Part shown: positions 24,474-35,404 of the stretch, in pieces
How the letters are laid out: the number at the start of each line of letters is the position of its first letter
How positions within the stretch are numbered: the stretch's first letter is position 1
Assembly (NCBI GenBank): GCA_023362775.1
Contig: JALMGJ010000001.1
Coordinates: forward strand, 60,047,501 to 60,111,500
Direction: 5' to 3'
Length of the DNA stretch: 64,000 nt
Source: Charina bottae
Taxonomy: Eukaryota > Chordata > Lepidosauria > Squamata > Charinaidae
Translations under genes and position numbers: made by a program
Notes under the pieces: generated by a model
The model's input: the letters and a program-made list of their open reading frames with translations, nothing else
Database searches by the model: none
What the model was told of the DNA's origin: nothing

Positions 24474-25372
24474 CTGAATCACAATTTTATCAGGGTTTTG
24501 GGTAGGGGAGGAAATTGCATTTTTCCAGGTCTGGGCCTGTTCTGAGTTCAGAAAGGTGGATATTGCCTTAGTATCTACCTTAGCCCAACTGAGCCTTCTA
24601 TTCTGCCTCACTTCGAGATTAGCTAGTAGCCTCTTATCGTGAGGCACGGATAATCTAGTATCAGATCTGCCTTGGAAATGGACTATGATTGGTTGGTGGT
24701 TGCTGTCCTCCCTCACATGGGCTTGGGTGTCTGAAAACAGCCCAAACTTGTTTCATGTAACACATATATAGTCTAAAACACTGCTAGAGTTCCCTGAATG
24801 GCATGTAAAAGGATATATAAATCCAGGTTCTTTACCTCCTAAAATGTGGAGGTTACATTTATACATCAAGGAGACCAGTTGTGAGCCTGCCATATTTCTT
24901 TTGGGGTCTCTAGAGTGCTGGGGTGAGTCATTTATAAGATAGTCCTCAGGGATAACACTGAGATGTATAAAATTGTGTAAGGAGGCCCCCACTCTGGCAC
25001 TGAAGTCTCCCGCTACAATTCCAGTAGCTTTAGGGTGATTTGAGTTTATCTTCAACACTGTCTTTTCTAGGTTCACCCAAGTATCAGTGGGAAAGTGGGG
25101 AGACAAGTGTGGGGATAGATGTATGTTCAGTAGCACCATTTCAGAGTATTTGTATGAAAGTTTAACAGCAAAGCAATGGGGAGAGTCATCTTCGAGGACC
25201 AATTCCTGTCCTTGCCAGCCCAGCTCTGCCTTGGCAAGTGTAGTCAGTCCTCCTGATGCCCACCCTTTAGTCTTGTACAGTATTTCCTTGCAGGAATAGT
25301 TCAGGAACTAAAGCCTGGTAAGTGAACCTCTTCATCATCTGTGGTCAGCCATGTCTCTTGGAGTGCTATGAA
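24411..25372 (-). pseudogene. LINE APE-type endonuclease (degenerate)
   Basis: The frame is broken into segments. In order on the minus strand: ALQETWLTTD (about 25372-25344), containing the catalytic Glu; VAGDFSARVG, where the usual GDFN Asn is Ser; SVLDYICV; and near 24700 DSNHQPIIVHF, where the usual SDH Asp is Asn. The order and spacing fit an apurinic endonuclease-like domain of a non-LTR retrotransposon, which nicks target DNA. The two substitutions of key residues plus the stops make activity unlikely. Confidence 0.65.
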
Positions 25373-26095
25373 GTCGAAGTCAGAGAGGAACTCCGCCAGG
25401 TCTCATCTGTTGTTCTGTTCTTCCAACCAGTGATATTCCATGTCAGTAACGGGATAGAACCCTTGTGCTTAATATCAGTGGGAGTGATTGGGAAAATATT
25501 GGAATTTTGGGTTAAAGAACATGAGTCTTTCAGTCATTCAGCAGGAGTGATGTTGTCCAAAATTCCTTCATTGTCGAAAAAGATGCACTGATTTGAAATT
25601 TGTCTACCTCCGCCACAGCTTTGCTGTTGTATGAGCTCTGACAGGTTTTGAAGTAAGCAGCAATTTGGTTGGGGTGCTATTACAGGTTGGCAGCTCAGAA
25701 TAGTATCAAAGTCCAGAAGGGATTGCTTACCCCTAGGCGATGATGATTTTCCTGCCTCAAATTCTCTCCTTAACCCATTTTGGACTGCTTTGTGAGCTGT
25801 AGCCCTAAAAGATGATTTGGGGCTTGTGTCTGTTTTTAGAAGTATTGAGCTAAATGTGTCCTCCTTGTAACTCCGTCCTCAGTTAGTAACTCACAAAGAT
25901 TTGGGCTGCTTTTTGTTTCCTCCTGTCTATCGGCCTCAATTATGATTCCATTCCTTATGTTTTTTGTGTGGTGTAGTATTTTATCAGGAAGCAGGGGGAG
26001 TATGGTAGAAACTACTCCCAAGGACTCTTAGTTGTTCTTCTTTATGTCTATATTCCATATTAAAATAGGAGTGAACCAGCAGAAGGTTTCTCAAG

Positions 26096-27554
26096 CTAGG
26101 TACTATTTTCTTGGGCAGCTGGGGTGACCAGCTCTAGTAAAGGTTTAGCAGCTTGACATGTTATTGCTAATAATTCCCTCAGATCGTCTAGCCTTTTTAT
26201 AATACCCACTTGTTCGGATTCTAGGAAGGTACTGAAAGAGTTAATCAAGTTTGTCTCTAAGGGTTCTTCAGTAGACTGAGTTGCTGTGGGAGGTACGGAT
26301 TGTTTACTCGGACTGTCTCTTCTCAAGGACAGTGGTGATAGAACATCCTTGGAGTTACCCACTTTTGTGTTGCTACAATCAAACTTTGAAGTAAAAGCAC
26401 TCTTATTGCCAAGATGAGTTATTAATGGGCTAACTCCCTCTGCGTGAAACACACATAATGGGAAGAACTCAAACTTGCTCAGAAAAGGCTTCATTTTAAA
26501 CAACGTGCTGGCAATAGTAGGATGTTTAAATTATAGAAAGATTTGTTTGGAGTCTCTCCTGGATGGAAGCCATTCAGCCTTCTACAAATCAATCAACTGC
26601 CTTTAATAGTGTAGAAGCTAACTGAGGGAGAGAATGGCTGCACTTCTGGATTCCCATTTTCCTCTATTTACTCTGTTATTTTGGATTTGTAGAGTGATCT
26701 GATTTGGCAGTAAGTGACAGTTATGATTTATTTATTTATTTATTTATTTAATTTATATGACCTTATTTAATTTATTTGCCTTTCGTCCAATACTTCCTGG
26801 GAGAGCAGTACTTGCCTCACACACTACTCTGGATGTAGGTTTAGATCTCTTAATTTATTCCTCACTCTCTTTTTAGGTTCCAAAGTAGGATCCACCTTTC
26901 TACCACTATTAACTGCTTTTGAGATGCAGTTGTGACTGGATGTGCTTGTTTTGACTGTCTCAGCAGTAGTATTTGGATGACTGTGCTTAAGCTTAAAAAA
27001 GGTCTCTTTCAGACTGTCCACTTTGTTGTTAACTGTAGTTAGAAGCTCAAAAATTGACAATACTGTTTATGCCATCAGTAGGCATTGTCTGGTTATAAAA
27101 TCAGTAACATTTTCGTTTTATAAGACCTCATCCCTTTGTTGTATAAGCCTTGCAGCAGCTGGACAAATGGCTGTGATCTGTGAGGGGGCAGCTTCCTCAG
27201 GCATAGAAGCAGAAAGATATAAAAGTTGGGAGCTCTCTAACTCTGCTTGTAGATCCCATTCCAGGGGGTCATATCTATTAGAAAGGCTATCAGGAAGAGT
27301 AAGGGGGGGGGTTGGTTACTTACAGTAAGTAGTTTTTGTTTGCTTTTTAGGTACTGTATCTGTCAACTTTGAGCTGCTGTGAGCGCTGCCTTTTCTTCCT
27401 TTTCCCCATAGTAAAAATACATATCTCCAGCAGAACAAGAATAAAAATGAAATGAAATGAAATGAAATGAAATGAAATGAAATGAAAGCAAAAGAGCTAA
27501 TTAAAAATTGGCTTTAGAGGGAGCTCTTAACAATAGATGCTGCCTCGACGCCAT
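26096..27554 (-). pseudogene. LINE ORF1 region (degenerate)
   Basis: The first ATG of the LINE (27554-27552) opens a frame that stops after 17 codons. Two open stretches follow. At 27060-26824, FELLTTVNNKVDSLKETFFKLK has heptad-like spacing that could be a short coiled coil. At 26503-26096 there is a Ser/Pro/Thr-rich segment, then a leucine-rich IIKRLDDLRELLAI. No RRM, zinc knuckle or esterase motif is visible. I infer ORF1 from its position between the 5' end and the endonuclease. Confidence 0.4.
27445..27487. repeat. Microsatellite (GAAAT)n
   Basis: About eight pentanucleotide units lie within the 5' part of the minus-strand LINE. Confidence 0.9.
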
Positions 27555-27654
27555 CTTTCTGGGCTCCCCTGGATATAGTAGAATCAGTTTCCTGCTATAG
27601 GACCCTGCTCTAATTTTCTTTGAAGAGTTTTTTGTTTGGTTTGGTTTGGTTTTT

Positions 27655-27921
27655 GGGGTCTCTCAATGGTTAAGACACCAGGCTTGTCGATCGGACGTTT
27701 GGCGGTTCGAGAACCGAGTGCCGCGTGACGGAGTGAGCTCCCGCACTCGCCCCAGCTCTTGCCAACCTAACAATTCGAAAGCATGCAAATGCAAGTAGAT
27801 AAATAGGTACCACTTCCGTGGGATGGTAACAGCGTTCCACGCGTGTCATGCCGGCCACATGACCACGGAAGCGTCTTTGGACAGCGCTGGCTCTATGGCT
27901 AAGAAACAGAGATAAGTACCG
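27655..27921 (+). mobile_element. tRNA-derived SINE, 5' part (split by copia)
   Basis: It has the tRNA-like head (TAAGACACCAGGCTTGTCGATCGG, B-box remnant GGTTCGAGAACC) and the body of the same SINE as 49906-50242, in plus orientation. It stops at AAGTACCG, where the copia LTR begins, and resumes at 34892 with CACCGCCCCCTAGAG. The junction sequences TACCG and CACCG are the two copies of the 5-bp target site. Confidence 0.9.
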
Positions 27922-28504
27922 TGTCAGATTTCTCATATGAGATTATTAAATTGGGTTTCTCTACAAAGCAAAAGTGTTTTGGTTTGCATCCTCTACAAAG
28001 CAAAGGCTTCTCATGGTGACGTGAAGTGCAGGTGCAAGATAACAACGGTCACGTGTGTATTGTTATGACTAGTGCTCACACAAGCAATGGGACCTTCCCA
28101 TGAGAACAAATCCTCCTGATTTCCTCTGTGGGAAGCCTTGCCCTGTGAGAGCAAGGAGGGGGGGAACTCAGTGCTTAGATGCAGCGCTGCCACCCAATAG
28201 CAGGTCATGCTGTGTGCTTTAGGCCTAATGCTTTAGGCCTGGTGTGTGTCACAGCTAACTTCCAGCCAATCAGAAAGCTAGAAGAACTGAATATACAACC
28301 ATGCAAAATGGTGTTCTATGCTTCTTGATTTCTAGTGTCTTTTAGCCATGTAGTTCTTCATGTGTATTCTACTTTTGAGGACTGAGCAGTGCATAGCTAT
28401 GGGAGGCTATGCATGGCGTGAGCTCTGGCCCTGGGATCAATGCACGGAACTCTGCTTATAAGTTTGTTTTTGTTTTCCTTTTACAATGCTGTACCATGTA
28501 TATT
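27922..28504 (+). repeat. Copia 5' LTR, first segment
   Basis: It begins TGTCAGATTTC. It contains a CCAAT box (AGCCAATCAG, about 28264-28273), an internal direct repeat TGCTTTAGGCCT (28215-28244) and a TATAAG box (about 28456-28461) that may drive transcription. It ends with ACCATGTATATT, the left copy of the BovB target-site duplication (28493-28504). Confidence 0.9.
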
Positions 28505-30779
28505 TTTCCAACAACACAAGAGACGACTCTACACATGGACATCACCAGATGGTCAATACCGAAATCAGATTGATTATATACTTTGCAGCCAAAGATGGAG
28601 AAGCTCTATACAATCAGCAAAAACAAGACCTGGAGCTTACTGTGGCTCAGATCATGAGCTTCTTATTGCAAAATTTAGGCTTAAATTGAAGAATGTAGAG
28701 AAAACCACTAGACCAATCAGGTATGACCTAAATCATATCCCTTATGAATATACAGTGGAAGTGAGGAATAGATTTAAAGGATTAGATCTGGTAGACAGAG
28801 TGCCTGAAGAACTATGGATGGAGGTTCGTAACATTGTACAGGAGGCAGCAACTAAAACCATCCCAAAGAAAAAGAAATGCAAGAAAGCAAAGTGGCTGAC
28901 TGATGAGGCTTTACAAATAGCTGAGGAAAGAAGGGAAGCAAAAGGCAAGGGAGAAAGGGAAAGATATAAACAACTGAATGCAGAATTCCAGAGAATAGCA
29001 AGGAGAGATAAGAAGGCCTTCTTAAATGAACAATGCAAAGAAATCGAGGAAAACAATAGAATGGGGAAGACTAGAGATCTCTTCAAGAAAATCGGAGATA
29101 TCAAGGGAACGTTTTGTGCAAAGATGGGCATGATAAAGGACAAAAAAGGCAGGGACCTAACAGAAGCAGAAGAGATTAAGAAGAGGTGGCAAGAATACAC
29201 AGAAGAACTATACAAGAAAGATCTTAATATCCCTGATAAATACGATGGTGTGGTCACTGACCTTGAGCCAGACATCCTAGAGAGTGAAGTCAAGTGGGCC
29301 TTAGGAAGCATTACTAACAACAAAGCTAGCGGAGAAGACAGTATCCCAGCTGAGCTATTTAAAATCCTAAAAGATGATGCTGTTAAAGTGCTGCACTCAA
29401 TATGCCAACAAATTTGGAAAACTCAACAGTGGCCACAGGATTGGAAAAGGTCAGTTTACGTTCCAATTCCAAAGAAAGGCAATGCCAAAGAATGTTCAAA
29501 CTACCGTACAATTGCACTCATTTCACATGCCAGCAAGGTTATGCTCAAAATCCTACAAGCTAGGCTTCAGCAGCATGTGAACCGAGAACTACCAGAAGTG
29601 CAAGCTGGGTTTCGAAGAGGCAGAGGAACTAGAGATCAGATTGCCAACATTCGCTGGATCATGGAAAAAGCAAGAGAGTTCCAGAAAAACATCTACTTCT
29701 GCTTCATTGACTACGCTAAAGCCTTTGATTGTGTGGATCACAACAAACTGTGGCAAATTCTTAAAGAGATGGGAGTACCAGACCACCTTACCTGTCTCCT
29801 GAGAAACCTGTATGTGGGTCAAGAAGCAACAGTTAGAACCGGACATGGAACAACCGACTGGTTCAAAATTGGGAAAGGAGTACGACAAGGCTGTATATTA
29901 TCACCCTGCTTATTTAACTTATATGCAGAGTACATCATGAGAAATGCCGGGCTGGATGAATCACAAGCCGGAGTTAAGATTGCCGGGAGAAATATCAACA
30001 ACCTCAGATATGCAGACGATACCACCCTAATGGCAGAAAGTGAAGAGGAACTAAAGAGCCTCTTGATGAGGGTGAAAGAGGAGAGTGCAAAAGCTGGCTT
30101 GAAACTCAACATTAAAAAAACCCAGATCATGGCATCTGGTCCCATCACTTCCTGGCAAATAGAAGGGGAAGAAATGGAAGCAGTGACAGATTTTATTTTC
30201 TTGGGCTCCAAGATCACCGCAGACGGTGACTGCAGCCATGAAATTAAAAGACGCTTGCTCCTTGGAAGGAAAGCTATGGCAAACCTAGACAGCATATTAA
30301 AAAGCAGAGACATCACCTTGCCGACAAAGGTCCGTATAGTTAAAGCTATGGTTTTTCCAGTAGCAATGTATGGCTGTGAGAGTTGGACCATAAGGAAGGC
30401 TGAGCGCCGAAGAATTGATGCTTTCGAGCTGTGGTGCTGGAGAAGACTCTTGAGAGTCCCTTGGACTGCAAGGAGGTCAAACCAGTCAATCCTAAAGGAA
30501 ATCAACCCTGACTGCTCATAGGAAGGACAGATGCTGAAGCTGAAGCTCAAATACTTTGGCCACCTAATGAGAAGAGAGGACTCACTGGAAAAGACCCTGA
30601 TGCTGGGAAAGACTGAGGGCAAAAGGAGAAGGGGCCGGCAGAGGATGAGATGGTTAGATAGCATCACCGATGTAATGAACAGGAATTTGAGTAAACTCCG
30701 AGAGACAGTGGAGGACAGGAAGGCCTGGCGTGCTATGGTCCATGAGGTCACGAAGAGTCGGACACGACTGAACGACTGA
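28505..30779 (+). pseudogene. BovB endonuclease C-terminus and reverse transcriptase
   Basis: The open frame runs from the truncation point to a TAG at 30519, then continues in the same frame to 30779 (VTKSRTRLND and stop). The ATG at 28440 lies in LTR sequence, so the first 21 or so codons of that ORF are not BovB. Domains: C-terminal endonuclease with QIDYILCS and SDHELLIAKF; RT with FRRGRGTRDQIANI, FIDYAKAFDCVDH (about codon 423), GVRQGCILSPCLFNLY and NNLRYADDTTL, with YADD at 30009-30020; then the conserved CESWTIRKAERRRIDAFELW, LLRVPWTARRSNQSIL and, after the stop, YFGHLMRREDSLEKT. The minus-strand copy at 37604 has DCSLEG where this one has DCS-stop-EG, so a single T-to-A change in a TTG codon explains the stop. 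All catalytic RT residues remain. Confidence 0.93.
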
Positions 30780-30794
30780 ACAACAACAACAAAA
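28505..30794 (+). mobile_element. BovB (RTE clade) LINE, 5'-truncated, young
   Basis: This 2.29-kb BovB is flanked by the perfect 12-bp duplication ACCATGTATATT (28493-28504 and 30795-30806) and ends in (CAA)n after GGACACGACTGAACGACTG. It is 5'-truncated within the endonuclease, compared with about 3.2 kb for full BovB elements. The reverse transcriptase reads through almost completely, with one premature TAG at 30519-30521. It inserted into the copia 5' LTR and is therefore the youngest layer of the nest. Confidence 0.95.
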
Positions 30795-30806
30795 ACCATG
30801 TATATT

Positions 30807-30952
30807 CAACTTTCCTTTTTGTGATAATGTGATTGTATATACATTATTGCCTTATGCTACCAGTAAACACTGTTAGCCCTACAAGCTGCATTCTTGTCTG
30901 TTTATTCTCAAGCCTCGAGTTTTTCCCCTTTAAGCCAGCGTATATCCCTTCA
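30807..30952 (+). repeat. Copia 5' LTR, second segment
   Basis: This resumes the LTR immediately after the right BovB target copy and ends TATATCCCTTCA. The combined LTR length (583 + 146 = 729) equals that of the 3' LTR, which confirms the BovB insertion point. The adjacent GGTTATGTTGCCCAGAG is where a primer-binding site should lie, but I cannot match it to a tRNA with confidence. Confidence 0.9.
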
Positions 30953-30975
30953 GGTTATGTTGCCCAGAGAGAAAT

Positions 30976-31873
30976 TTGCGTTTTCTTTGCTGCATTGGAC
31001 CTGGCTGTAAAAGGGAGTTTGTTTTTAGAGGCTGGTTTTGGAGTAAACATGTTGTCTTTGAGTGGTCAGCAATGGCTGAACAGTATCTGGTCAGTCTGCC
31101 ATTTGAGGCTTTAGATGGCACAAACTATCTGACCTGGTGTGTGGAGATGGAATCATTCTTTTTGCAAGAAGAAGATTTGTGGCAGTATGTGGCAAATCCA
31201 CCTCCAGAGGGTTCCCTCTGAAGAAGTGCAAGCGTGTTTGGACTGTGCTTATAGCTTTTTTGCTTTTGGGACTCAAATCCTCTGAATGGAATCATCTCAG
31301 CTACTGCATGTCAGCTACTCAAGGACTGAGTAATGGGTGCTGAGCGGCTGTTGGAGCCTTCAATACAAAGTAGAACTCTGTTGCCCTTGGTGGACTATTA
31401 AGACAGCTTTATGGTTTGAAGCTGCAACCGGGTGAGAATGTGATGACCCACCGTGGTGAGTTCAAGACTTTGTTCGCTGCATTTGAACAGGAAGGCATGT
31501 TTTTCTGGGACTGTGAAAAAGCATGCGTGATTTTGAAAAAGCATGCATGAGTTTTGGTCTACTGGTCGAGAAAGCAAAGACGCTATCTCCCTGCGACCTT
31601 CCTGTGGATTATTTTACAAGCCACTTCCAGGAGCCATCTGTTGCTGTTGTTCCTGAGAATTCCAAACAGAGCGTTCCAGCTGAAGTGAAACCTGGCATGG
31701 AATCTGCATTTGTCGTGGTTAGGTGTGATTCTACAAGGCTGTTCCCTGCCCCATCGTCCAGCGGATGCTGTCAGTGCAAGATGCCTGATTTACGAATGGA
31801 GGGGAAGCCAGATGCCAGAAGTCAGCTAAACAACGAATCCGAGTCTTCTACTCTGCCGGACTGCTGTGTGTAA
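30976..31873 (+). pseudogene. Copia Gag-like region (broken)
   Basis: The likely start is the ATG at 31072. The frame reads FEALDGTNYLTWCVEMESFF then QEEDLWQYV, the typical N-terminus of copia Gag (a UBN2-like domain with the G-x-N-Y-x-x-W pattern). It stops at 31219-31221. Further Gag-like pieces appear in shifted frames: LLRQLYGLKLQPGENV with THRGEFKTLFAAFEQEG (about 31396-31497), and FGLLVEKAKTLSPCDL (about 31553-31600) with a 116-codon open stretch to 31873. A CCHC knuckle is not clear. The frameshifts mean no Gag can be made from this copy. Confidence 0.75.
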
Positions 31874-32289
31874 GCATTTCTCCAGAGAACTTTGTTTGTT
31901 GAATTCGGCTTGAAGCCTTGAGTTCAGCAAGTCATTTTAGCTGATATTTCTGTGATAAGTGTGTGAAATATGTTTATGTTTATGTGTTCACTTGTTTTTC
32001 TCTCCTCAGTGTTCCAGCCCTGGTCAAGTCTGAGTGTACTTGTTATGTTCAAAGGTGCTGGATATGGATATGATATGAGGCTGAGTGTGTTAGAGAAACT
32101 GTAAAATCAAGTGTGTGAGATGCTTCCTAAGAAGGAGATTGTGTGGACAGGACATTGTGTGTTTAATGTTTCCCCACATCATAAATGCATCCATAAAGTT
32201 TTCACAAAGTACTGGGGTATCCCAGGATGGGAGAGTGTGTCTCAGATAGCCAAATGCATTCTGAGTTAGAACCCCAGGAAATGTGCAAA

Positions 32290-32930
32290 AGTTTCTTGAT
32301 TGTGTTGTGTGTAAACTGTGTGTAAACAATCTAGTATCAGGACTGCATCTGTTGCTAGGCAAAGTGACAGAGTGTTAACTAGACCATTTCAATTGGTTCA
32401 TAGAGATCTAGTTTGCCCCAATGTCCCAAGTAATGGTGGGGTGCGAATTTCATGTTCCTTCTGGTTGATGATCATACCTGCTTGTGTTGTTGCTACTTGT
32501 TGAAGTCTAAAGCGAAGGTCTGTGCTCGCTTTGAAGTGTATGTAGCAATAGTAGGATGAAAATATGATTATATAGTAGGTCAGTTCCAGTCTGATTGTAG
32601 TGGAGAGTTCCTGAGCCATGTGTTCTAGAATTGGCTTTGTAGGAAAGTATTCTCCCAAAGACTTGCCAATGTTGGAATTCTAGCTGAGTGTTGGTGTTGT
32701 GAATACCATTAAAAAATAGCCTGATGTTAGTTGCTCAGGTGCCATCCCATGTCTGGGGAGAGGCTACCTTGACTGCAGTGTGTTTCTAATTAACAGGTAG
32801 TAGAATTCAACTGTAAAAAGAAGTTCATTATTTTTCTTTGGTATGGCAAGCACCCTTCACTGCAGTACCTGCATGTCTGTGGAACATCTGCATGTGTTCA
32901 CAACCCCAGGTCACAGCGAAGGAAGAACCA
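32290..32930 (+). pseudogene. Copia integrase-like region (broken)
   Basis: Fragments in more than one frame align with copia integrase landmarks in the right order: PFQLVHRDLVCPNVPSNGG (about 32386-32442), FLLVDDHTC and LLKSKAKVCARFEVYVAIV (about 32455-32555), FQSDCSGEFLSHVF (about 32584-32625) with RLANVG, and LWYGKHPSLQYLHV (about 32840-32881). These correspond to the catalytic core, the DDHS-like segment and the segment following it. Stops and frameshifts are frequent. I see no RT or RNase H motif between here and the 3' LTR that I would defend. Confidence 0.65.
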
Positions 32931-34162
32931 AGGAAGCACAGTGCTTCAGGTTGTTGGTTGTTGGTTGTTGATTAAAATCCAAGGCTTATCGGTGTTTCAT
33001 TAAGCCATGGTCAAATCCAAATCTCCAGAAGTGCTTTATTTTTAAGCAGCCTACTGGTTGGGAAAGGTTACATGCTAAGGTTGCAGAAGTGTTGCTGCAT
33101 TGCTAGTGTAAACCCACTGTCCATGCTTCAGTAGATGGGCAAACACCAGTTCAGGTTTCTTCTGTTCCCAAGTCTCCTAGTGTGTTAAAAGGGCCCCTCA
33201 GGTGAAGGAGTGGAAATTTCACCTGAGTAGTTGCAGGGCCTGGAGAGGGAGTCAGGTAGTGAAAGGAAAGAAGACGGTGATGGGGAAAGCACAGTGGTCA
33301 GTCCTCATGGGTCCTCTTATTCCACAAGGGTGTGAAGCCTGACAGATTTGTGAGTTAGCAGGTGACAGAGTGTCAAGTTACCTGAGAAAACCCTGTCTTT
33401 TCAAGACGTGTTGATCCTGCCTTTTGAGAGAAATTCTTGTATAAGAATTTGTCAGTCAGCTGAGGTAGTCTTTCCAGCTGAGGGGGTAAGGCACAAATTC
33501 GAACATTTATCCTGGTGTTGAAGTTATAAAAGCCCAGAACAGAGAATCCTATGGTTCTTGAGAGTGTCAAATGACAGAGTGTTACAGAGTGTCATTTGTG
33601 TAAAGAAAGCTTATCCTTAATTTGTTGTATATCACTCTGCAATAACACAGTGGACATGCCCTGAATTAGTGTGCCCAGGTAAACATACCAAGCCTGCAAA
33701 ATGGTGTAGCCGTCTATGCAAGGCTGAAAGGGGTGAAAAAAGTCCTGCGGTTTTTCTTAAAATCAAAACAAAGCCTTTGCTTCAAACAGAGCAGCTAGCG
33801 AGTTTGGAATTTCTGCTTATGCTAGCTGCAATTCTTGCAAAGGAGGGGACAGAACGTAGACAATGTTTGTCTGTTTTCTATGTAACTGTGTTTCTATTCC
33901 TGCATAATTTGTATTATTATGTATTTGTATGTATCTGAATTTCATTGCATGAAATGTATATTGTGCAATACATATGTGTAACAAGTGTTTTTAAACCATT
34001 TCTAGTTTCTAGATGACTATTGGTTGTAAGAACTGTAACTTGAACAGTGTAAATTAATACATGTACTAACCATTTTTGTTTCTGTTTCTGTACAAATGTA
34101 TTTCACAGCTTTGAACAACTTCCATCATTGTTTGCATTGTGTCGAAATCCAATTTGGAGGGG
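32931..34162 (+). other. Copia 3' internal remainder
   Basis: This part should hold RT and RNase H, but no YVDD-type motif is recognisable; it is probably deleted or decayed. It ends with the purine-rich TTGGAGGGG next to the 3' LTR, which would prime plus-strand synthesis. Confidence 0.6.
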
Positions 34163-34891
34163 TGTCAGATTTCTCATATGAGATTATTAAATTGGGTTTC
34201 TCTACAAAGCAAAAGTGTTTTGGTTTGCATCCTCTACAAAGCAAAGGCTTCTCATGGTGACGTGAAGTGCAGGTGCAAGATAACAACGGTCACGTGTGTA
34301 TTGTTATGACTAGTGCTCACACAAGCAATGGGACCTTCCCATGAGAACAAATCCTCCTGATTTCCTCTGTGGGAAGCCTTGCCCTGTGAGAGCAAGGAGG
34401 GGGGGAACTCAGTGCTTAGATGCAGCGCTGCCACCCAATAGCAGGTCATGCTGTGTGCTTTAGGCCTAATGCTTTAGGCCTGGTGTGTGTCACAGCTAAC
34501 TTCCAGCCAATCAGAAAGCTAGAAGAACTGAATATACAACCATGCAAAATGGTGTTCTATGCTTCTTGATTTCTAGTGTCTTTTAGCCATGTAGTTCTTC
34601 ATGTGTATTCTACTTTTGAGGACTGAGCAGTGCATAGCTATGGGAGGCTATGCATGGCGTGAGCTCTGGCCCTGGGATCAATGCACGGAACTCTGCTTAT
34701 AAGTTTGTTTTTGTTTTCCTTTTACAATGCTGTACCATGTATATTCAACTTTCCTTTTTGTGATAATGTGATTGTATATACATTATTGCCTTATGCTACC
34801 AGTAAACACTGTTAGCCCTACAAGCTGCATTCTTGTCTGTTTATTCTCAAGCCTCGAGTTTTTCCCCTTTAAGCCAGTGTATATCCCATCA
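34163..34891 (+). repeat. Copia 3' LTR
   Basis: This intact 729-bp LTR matches the 5' LTR almost perfectly. The differences I noticed are near the end (AGTG against AGCG, and CCATCA against CCTTCA). It carries the same CCAAT box and TATAAG box and the empty BovB target site (ACCATGTATATT at about 34733-34744). Confidence 0.95.
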
Positions 34892-34943
34892 CACCGCCCC
34901 CTAGAGTTGGACACGACTGTGCAGGGGAAAACCTTTACCTTTA
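34892..34943 (+). mobile_element. tRNA-derived SINE, 3' part
   Basis: This is the tail of the SINE split by copia: CACCGCCCCCTAGAG, then the GTTGGACACGACTG motif, and a CCTTTACCTTTA tail. It joins seamlessly to the part ending at 27921. Confidence 0.9.
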
Positions 34944-35404
34944 AAATTGAAGATGCACATCCAACTAGGCTGATGCCATTGCCATTGCAATTACACATTC
35001 CAAGATAGCTCTTGAACTTCATCAACCAACTGTTCCCAGTTACTCAGGGTTAAATCTAAGGCTTATGCTCCTCTTGTTCAGTTCTGCATGTTCTGAAAGA
35101 TGAAACTGGCAGCAAAGCAAGTGCTCCATTTTAAACAGAGTTAGCCTTCCAGCAAATGTTATGGTAATTGAAATCACTCATTATTACATGGCAGGAATTC
35201 AGAGGCACTAAAGTCTCATCCTTATCCTAATTCCAGAAGCCAACGCTTGTTCCTTGAAATGTTGGCTCACTCATCTGTGCTTGGCCTTCAGCTGACTGGA
35301 GCACTGGAGAATCAACATCTCTTGGTCTTGAAATCCTTTCACTCAGCCGTTGATTTTCCTAACACAGAGGCAAGTGCCAGGCAAAGCTAAGCCACTACAT
35401 AAAA
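34944..35404. other. Unique non-coding sequence
   Basis: I recognise nothing in this stretch between the nest and the L2-like LINE. Confidence 0.4.

Larger units (their letters stand above)
27922..34891 (+). mobile_element. Ty1/copia-type LTR retrotransposon, defective
   Basis: Two 729-bp LTRs (5': 27922-28504 plus 30807-30952; 3': 34163-34891) start TGTCAG and end TCA. They frame about 3.2 kb of internal DNA, and the element is inserted in a SINE with a 5-bp duplication (TACCG/CACCG). A polypurine tract, TTGGAGGGG, directly precedes the 3' LTR. Internal translations give a copia Gag-like start and an integrase-like region in the order Gag then integrase, as in Ty1/copia. No RT YVDD motif is visible, and every domain is broken. 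By eye the LTRs differ at only about two positions, so the insertion is recent although the coding region is dead. A BovB is nested in the 5' LTR. Confidence 0.9.

Noticed and set aside
28440..28504. ATG at 28440 as the start of the BovB protein
   Set aside because: These bases belong to the copia LTR (the same sequence is present in the 3' LTR). The real BovB sequence begins at 28505 in the middle of its endonuclease domain.
29819..30799. 326-codon minus-strand ORF
   Set aside because: It is the antisense shadow of the BovB reverse transcriptase, which has all the recognisable motifs on the plus strand. The 193-codon ORF at 28742-29323 is likewise antisense.
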